A DNA stretch of 64,000 bases from Acidobacteriota bacterium. GTDB lineage: Bacteria; Acidobacteriota; Terriglobia; UBA7540. Each line of letters starts with the position of its first letter. Within the stretch, counting starts at the first letter, position 1. Shown in pieces: positions 62,526 to 64,000 of this stretch. The stretch is from assembly GCA_004298155.1 (NCBI GenBank), contig SCRD01000018.1, positions 248,001 through 312,000 of the forward strand. The letters run 5' to 3'. Under the pieces are notes generated by a model, which made no database searches, had not been told where the DNA came from, and worked only from the letters and a program-made list of their open reading frames with translations. The translations under genes were made by a program, and so were the position numbers.

Positions 62526-63230
62526 CTATCTGCTTGTGGTGACCGCCGCCTGAAGCGCGCTCATATCATAAATGATCACCTTACGGCCTTCGATCTTGAG
62601 GATCCCTTCGGACTGAAATTGGCTGAGGTTTCTGGAAACCAGTTCCCGAACGGTGCCGATCTGGAATGCAAGCTCCTGGTTGTTAACACTCAATGTAATT
62701 TCGATTCCATCTGGAGTCTTCCGGCCTTTGTTATTGGCTTGTTGCATCAGCCAGGACGCCAGGCGATTGCGGACCGTCGTGAAAGAAAGTTCCTCGATGA
62801 TTCCCACAAGGTGGCGCAGCCGTGAACTGACCACTTTCAGGACTTTCAAGGACACTTCAGGCCGTTCGAGGCACAACGTGCGGAGGTCTTTTTTGCTGAT
62901 GAAAAGGAGCGTACACCTGTCGATGGCGGCTGTTGAGGCCGGATAGTTCCCACCATCGAACACCGGAAGCTCAGCGAGGGAATTTCCGGCTTTCTCGATG
63001 TGCAGTACCTGCTCCCGCCCGCTTGCGGACGTGTTGAAAATCTTCACGCTTCCAGCCTGAACGATATACATGCCCTCGCAGATGTCGCCTTCGGAAAATA
63101 TAACTTCGCCCGGCCCGTATTCCCTGGACATTGCGCGGTCAGCCAGCATTCCCAGTTCACGGTCCGTTAGATCAGCAAAAAGCGGAACGCTGCGAAGTGA
63201 CTGAATACGGCTGGTCTTTGTGGCATCCAT
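62526..63230 (-). CDS. Crp/Fnr-family transcriptional regulator
   Basis: The 234-residue protein has a cyclic-nucleotide-binding-like domain (LFADLTDRELGMLADRAM, GEVIFSEGDICEGMYIVQAGSVKIF) and a C-terminal HTH_Crp (NNQELAFQIGTVRELVSRNLSQFQSEGILKIEGRKV). No N-terminal FNR cysteines are present, so it is not an oxygen-sensing Fe-S FNR. No ribosome binding site is seen. It is divergent from a second Crp/Fnr gene, with a palindrome between them. Confidence 0.93.
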   Translation of the reverse strand: MDATKTSRIQSLRSVPLFADLTDRELGMLADRAMSREYGPGEVIFSEGDICEGMYIVQAGSVKIFNTSASGREQVLHIEKAGNSLAELPVFDGGNYPASTAAIDRCTLLFISKKDLRTLCLERPEVSLKVLKVVSSRLRHLVGIIEELSFTTVRNRLASWLMQQANNKGRKTPDGIEITLSVNNQELAFQIGTVRELVSRNLSQFQSEGILKIEGRKVIIYDMSALQAAVTTSR

Positions 63231-63336
63231 GGGAATCTATTCTACTTCTGAAAACAGGCCTTGACTATGCTCCTGAAGGGCCAGGTCATAATTTTGGAGA
63301 GCGACGGATGACCTTGCGGGGTACATCACCCGATAG

Positions 63337-63352
63337 AGTGATTTACGTCACA
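63337..63352. promoter_or_regulatory. CRP-like operator palindrome between divergent regulators
   Basis: AGTGATTTACGTCACA fits the CRP/FNR-superfamily pattern GTGA-N6-TCAC with perfect arms. It is about 43 bases before the right-hand Crp/Fnr gene and 107 before the left-hand one. Confidence 0.55.
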
Positions 63353-63394
63353 TCATTGGCTGTTAATTTCTTCTTAAATAGGCATGAGTAACGA

Positions 63395-64000
63395 ATGAAG
63401 AGCTCTGGAAAGTCAGGCCCATTTGCCAAAATGAGAGCGGGTGCTCTGGCCTCGGGAAGGCCTTGGGACAAATGCCTTACGGAATTTGTCCAGGCGCTTG
63501 AACCTGTCAAGTCTCTTGTGAACCTGCCCAGGCACGCCAGACTGCTCGAAGAAGGAAAGGCGCCGGAAGGCATCTTTGTCCTCTTGCGCGGAAGCGTCAA
63601 GCTTTTTGTTGCCTTGAAGGGTGGTAAGACACTGATTCTACAAGTCATCCAGACCGGGAAAGTGCTCGGCTTGAGCGCCACGATGTCCTCCAAGGCGGCC
63701 GAATATACCGCTGAGACCCTGACCCCCACACAGTTTCTGTATGTGCCACGGAAGGATTTCCTCTCTTTGCTGGAGGAACGTCCGAGGATTTGTCTCTCAG
63801 TTGTTGAGATTTTGAGCCATCAACTTCGCGAAGCAGTGAATATGATTCATTATTCCTCCGGACCTCAACCCGCAGTGGAAAAACTCGCTGATCTGCTGGA
63901 GTTGTGGGTTGAGGAATGCGGAGAAGTCACGGAGCGTGGCATCGAACTCAAACTTCCGCTGACGCAGGAAGAGATCGGACAGATGATTGGCGTTTCGCGC
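63395..64000 (+). CDS. Crp/Fnr-family transcriptional regulator, C-terminus cut by window edge
   Basis: The frame from the ATG at 63395 is open to the window end (202 residues seen). It has the cNMP-binding fold (ARLLEEGKAPEGIFVLLRGSVKLFVALKGGKTLILQVI, GKVLGLSATMS) and the start of the HTH (LTQEEIGQMIGVSR), then is cut. A second divergent Crp/Fnr gene with similar length lies on the left. No FNR-type N-terminal cysteines. An upstream mini-ORF (ATGAGTAACGAATGA) overlaps the start. The missing part is the last part of the recognition helix and wing. Confidence 0.88.
   Translation, partial: MKSSGKSGPFAKMRAGALASGRPWDKCLTEFVQALEPVKSLVNLPRHARLLEEGKAPEGIFVLLRGSVKLFVALKGGKTLILQVIQTGKVLGLSATMSSKAAEYTAETLTPTQFLYVPRKDFLSLLEERPRICLSVVEILSHQLREAVNMIHYSSGPQPAVEKLADLLELWVEECGEVTERGIELKLPLTQEEIGQMIGVSR

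Overview
The window is about 64 kb of GC-rich (roughly 58-60% by eye) chromosomal DNA, densely coding, with one tRNA and no rRNA, phage, transposase or CRISPR array. The gene content points to a Gram-negative soil bacterium, most likely an Acidobacteriota member: an Omp85/TamB-type outer-membrane assembly cluster, Tat-exported Gfo/Idh/MocA oxidoreductases beside a DUF6807 (PmoA-like) protein and a sugar isomerase, PIG-L, DUF1259, DUF1326 and DUF2911 proteins, a PilZ protein, and many short palindromic intergenic repeats. This taxonomic call is inference from content; no marker gene was compared.

Layout. 1-9.9 kb (minus strand): a partial AsmA/TamB-like protein, a SurA-like periplasmic protein and an Omp85 barrel protein form one envelope cluster; upstream lie a PIG-L deacetylase, a DUF2911 lipoprotein-like protein and an overlapping set (secreted low-complexity protein, esterase, TlpA-like thioredoxin). 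10-18.3 kb: a LarA-like protein, a Cu(I) P1B-ATPase with an unusual YHS plus double metal-binding N-terminus, a duplicated DUF1259 protein, a small secreted protein, a second TlpA, and a GT2 glycosyltransferase, with palindromic repeats in almost every gap.

18.5-25.7 kb: two tandem 6-pyruvoyltetrahydropterin synthase genes of the eukaryotic/BH4 type (C-x5-HGH) are translationally coupled to GTP cyclohydrolase I and followed by a short-chain reductase, a candidate biopterin pathway. Then come rpsO and pnp with clear promoter and terminators, a STAS protein and an unusual PilZ / zinc-ribbon / PilZ protein. 25.9-35.6 kb: a secreted repeat protein, a Gfo/Idh oxidoreductase, a small membrane protein, an XRE regulator with a candidate operator, a double-SIS protein and an RND efflux pair.

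35.8-42.4 kb: a three-subunit molybdenum hydroxylase with a Tat signal on the 2Fe-2S subunit, ending in a 72-residue Cys/His-rich protein, then three secreted proteins (one DUF1326) and tRNA-His. 42.6-46.7 kb (minus): MaoC hydratase, CoA-transferase, enoyl-CoA hydratase and a formamidase-like enzyme. 47-55 kb (plus): hybrid histidine kinase, DeoR regulator, cysS, class III aminotransferase, yraN and galT. 55-64 kb: the sugar-processing trio, a DedA-family membrane protein, a YdjM-like membrane protein, a diacylglycerol-kinase-like enzyme, a small secreted protein, and two divergent Crp/Fnr regulators sharing a CRP-like palindrome; the second runs off the right end.

Strongest points for follow-up are the tandem PTPS-folE cluster, the PilZ/zinc-ribbon fusion, the periplasmic molybdenum hydroxylase with its Cys/His-rich partner, and the several families of interspersed hairpin repeats.
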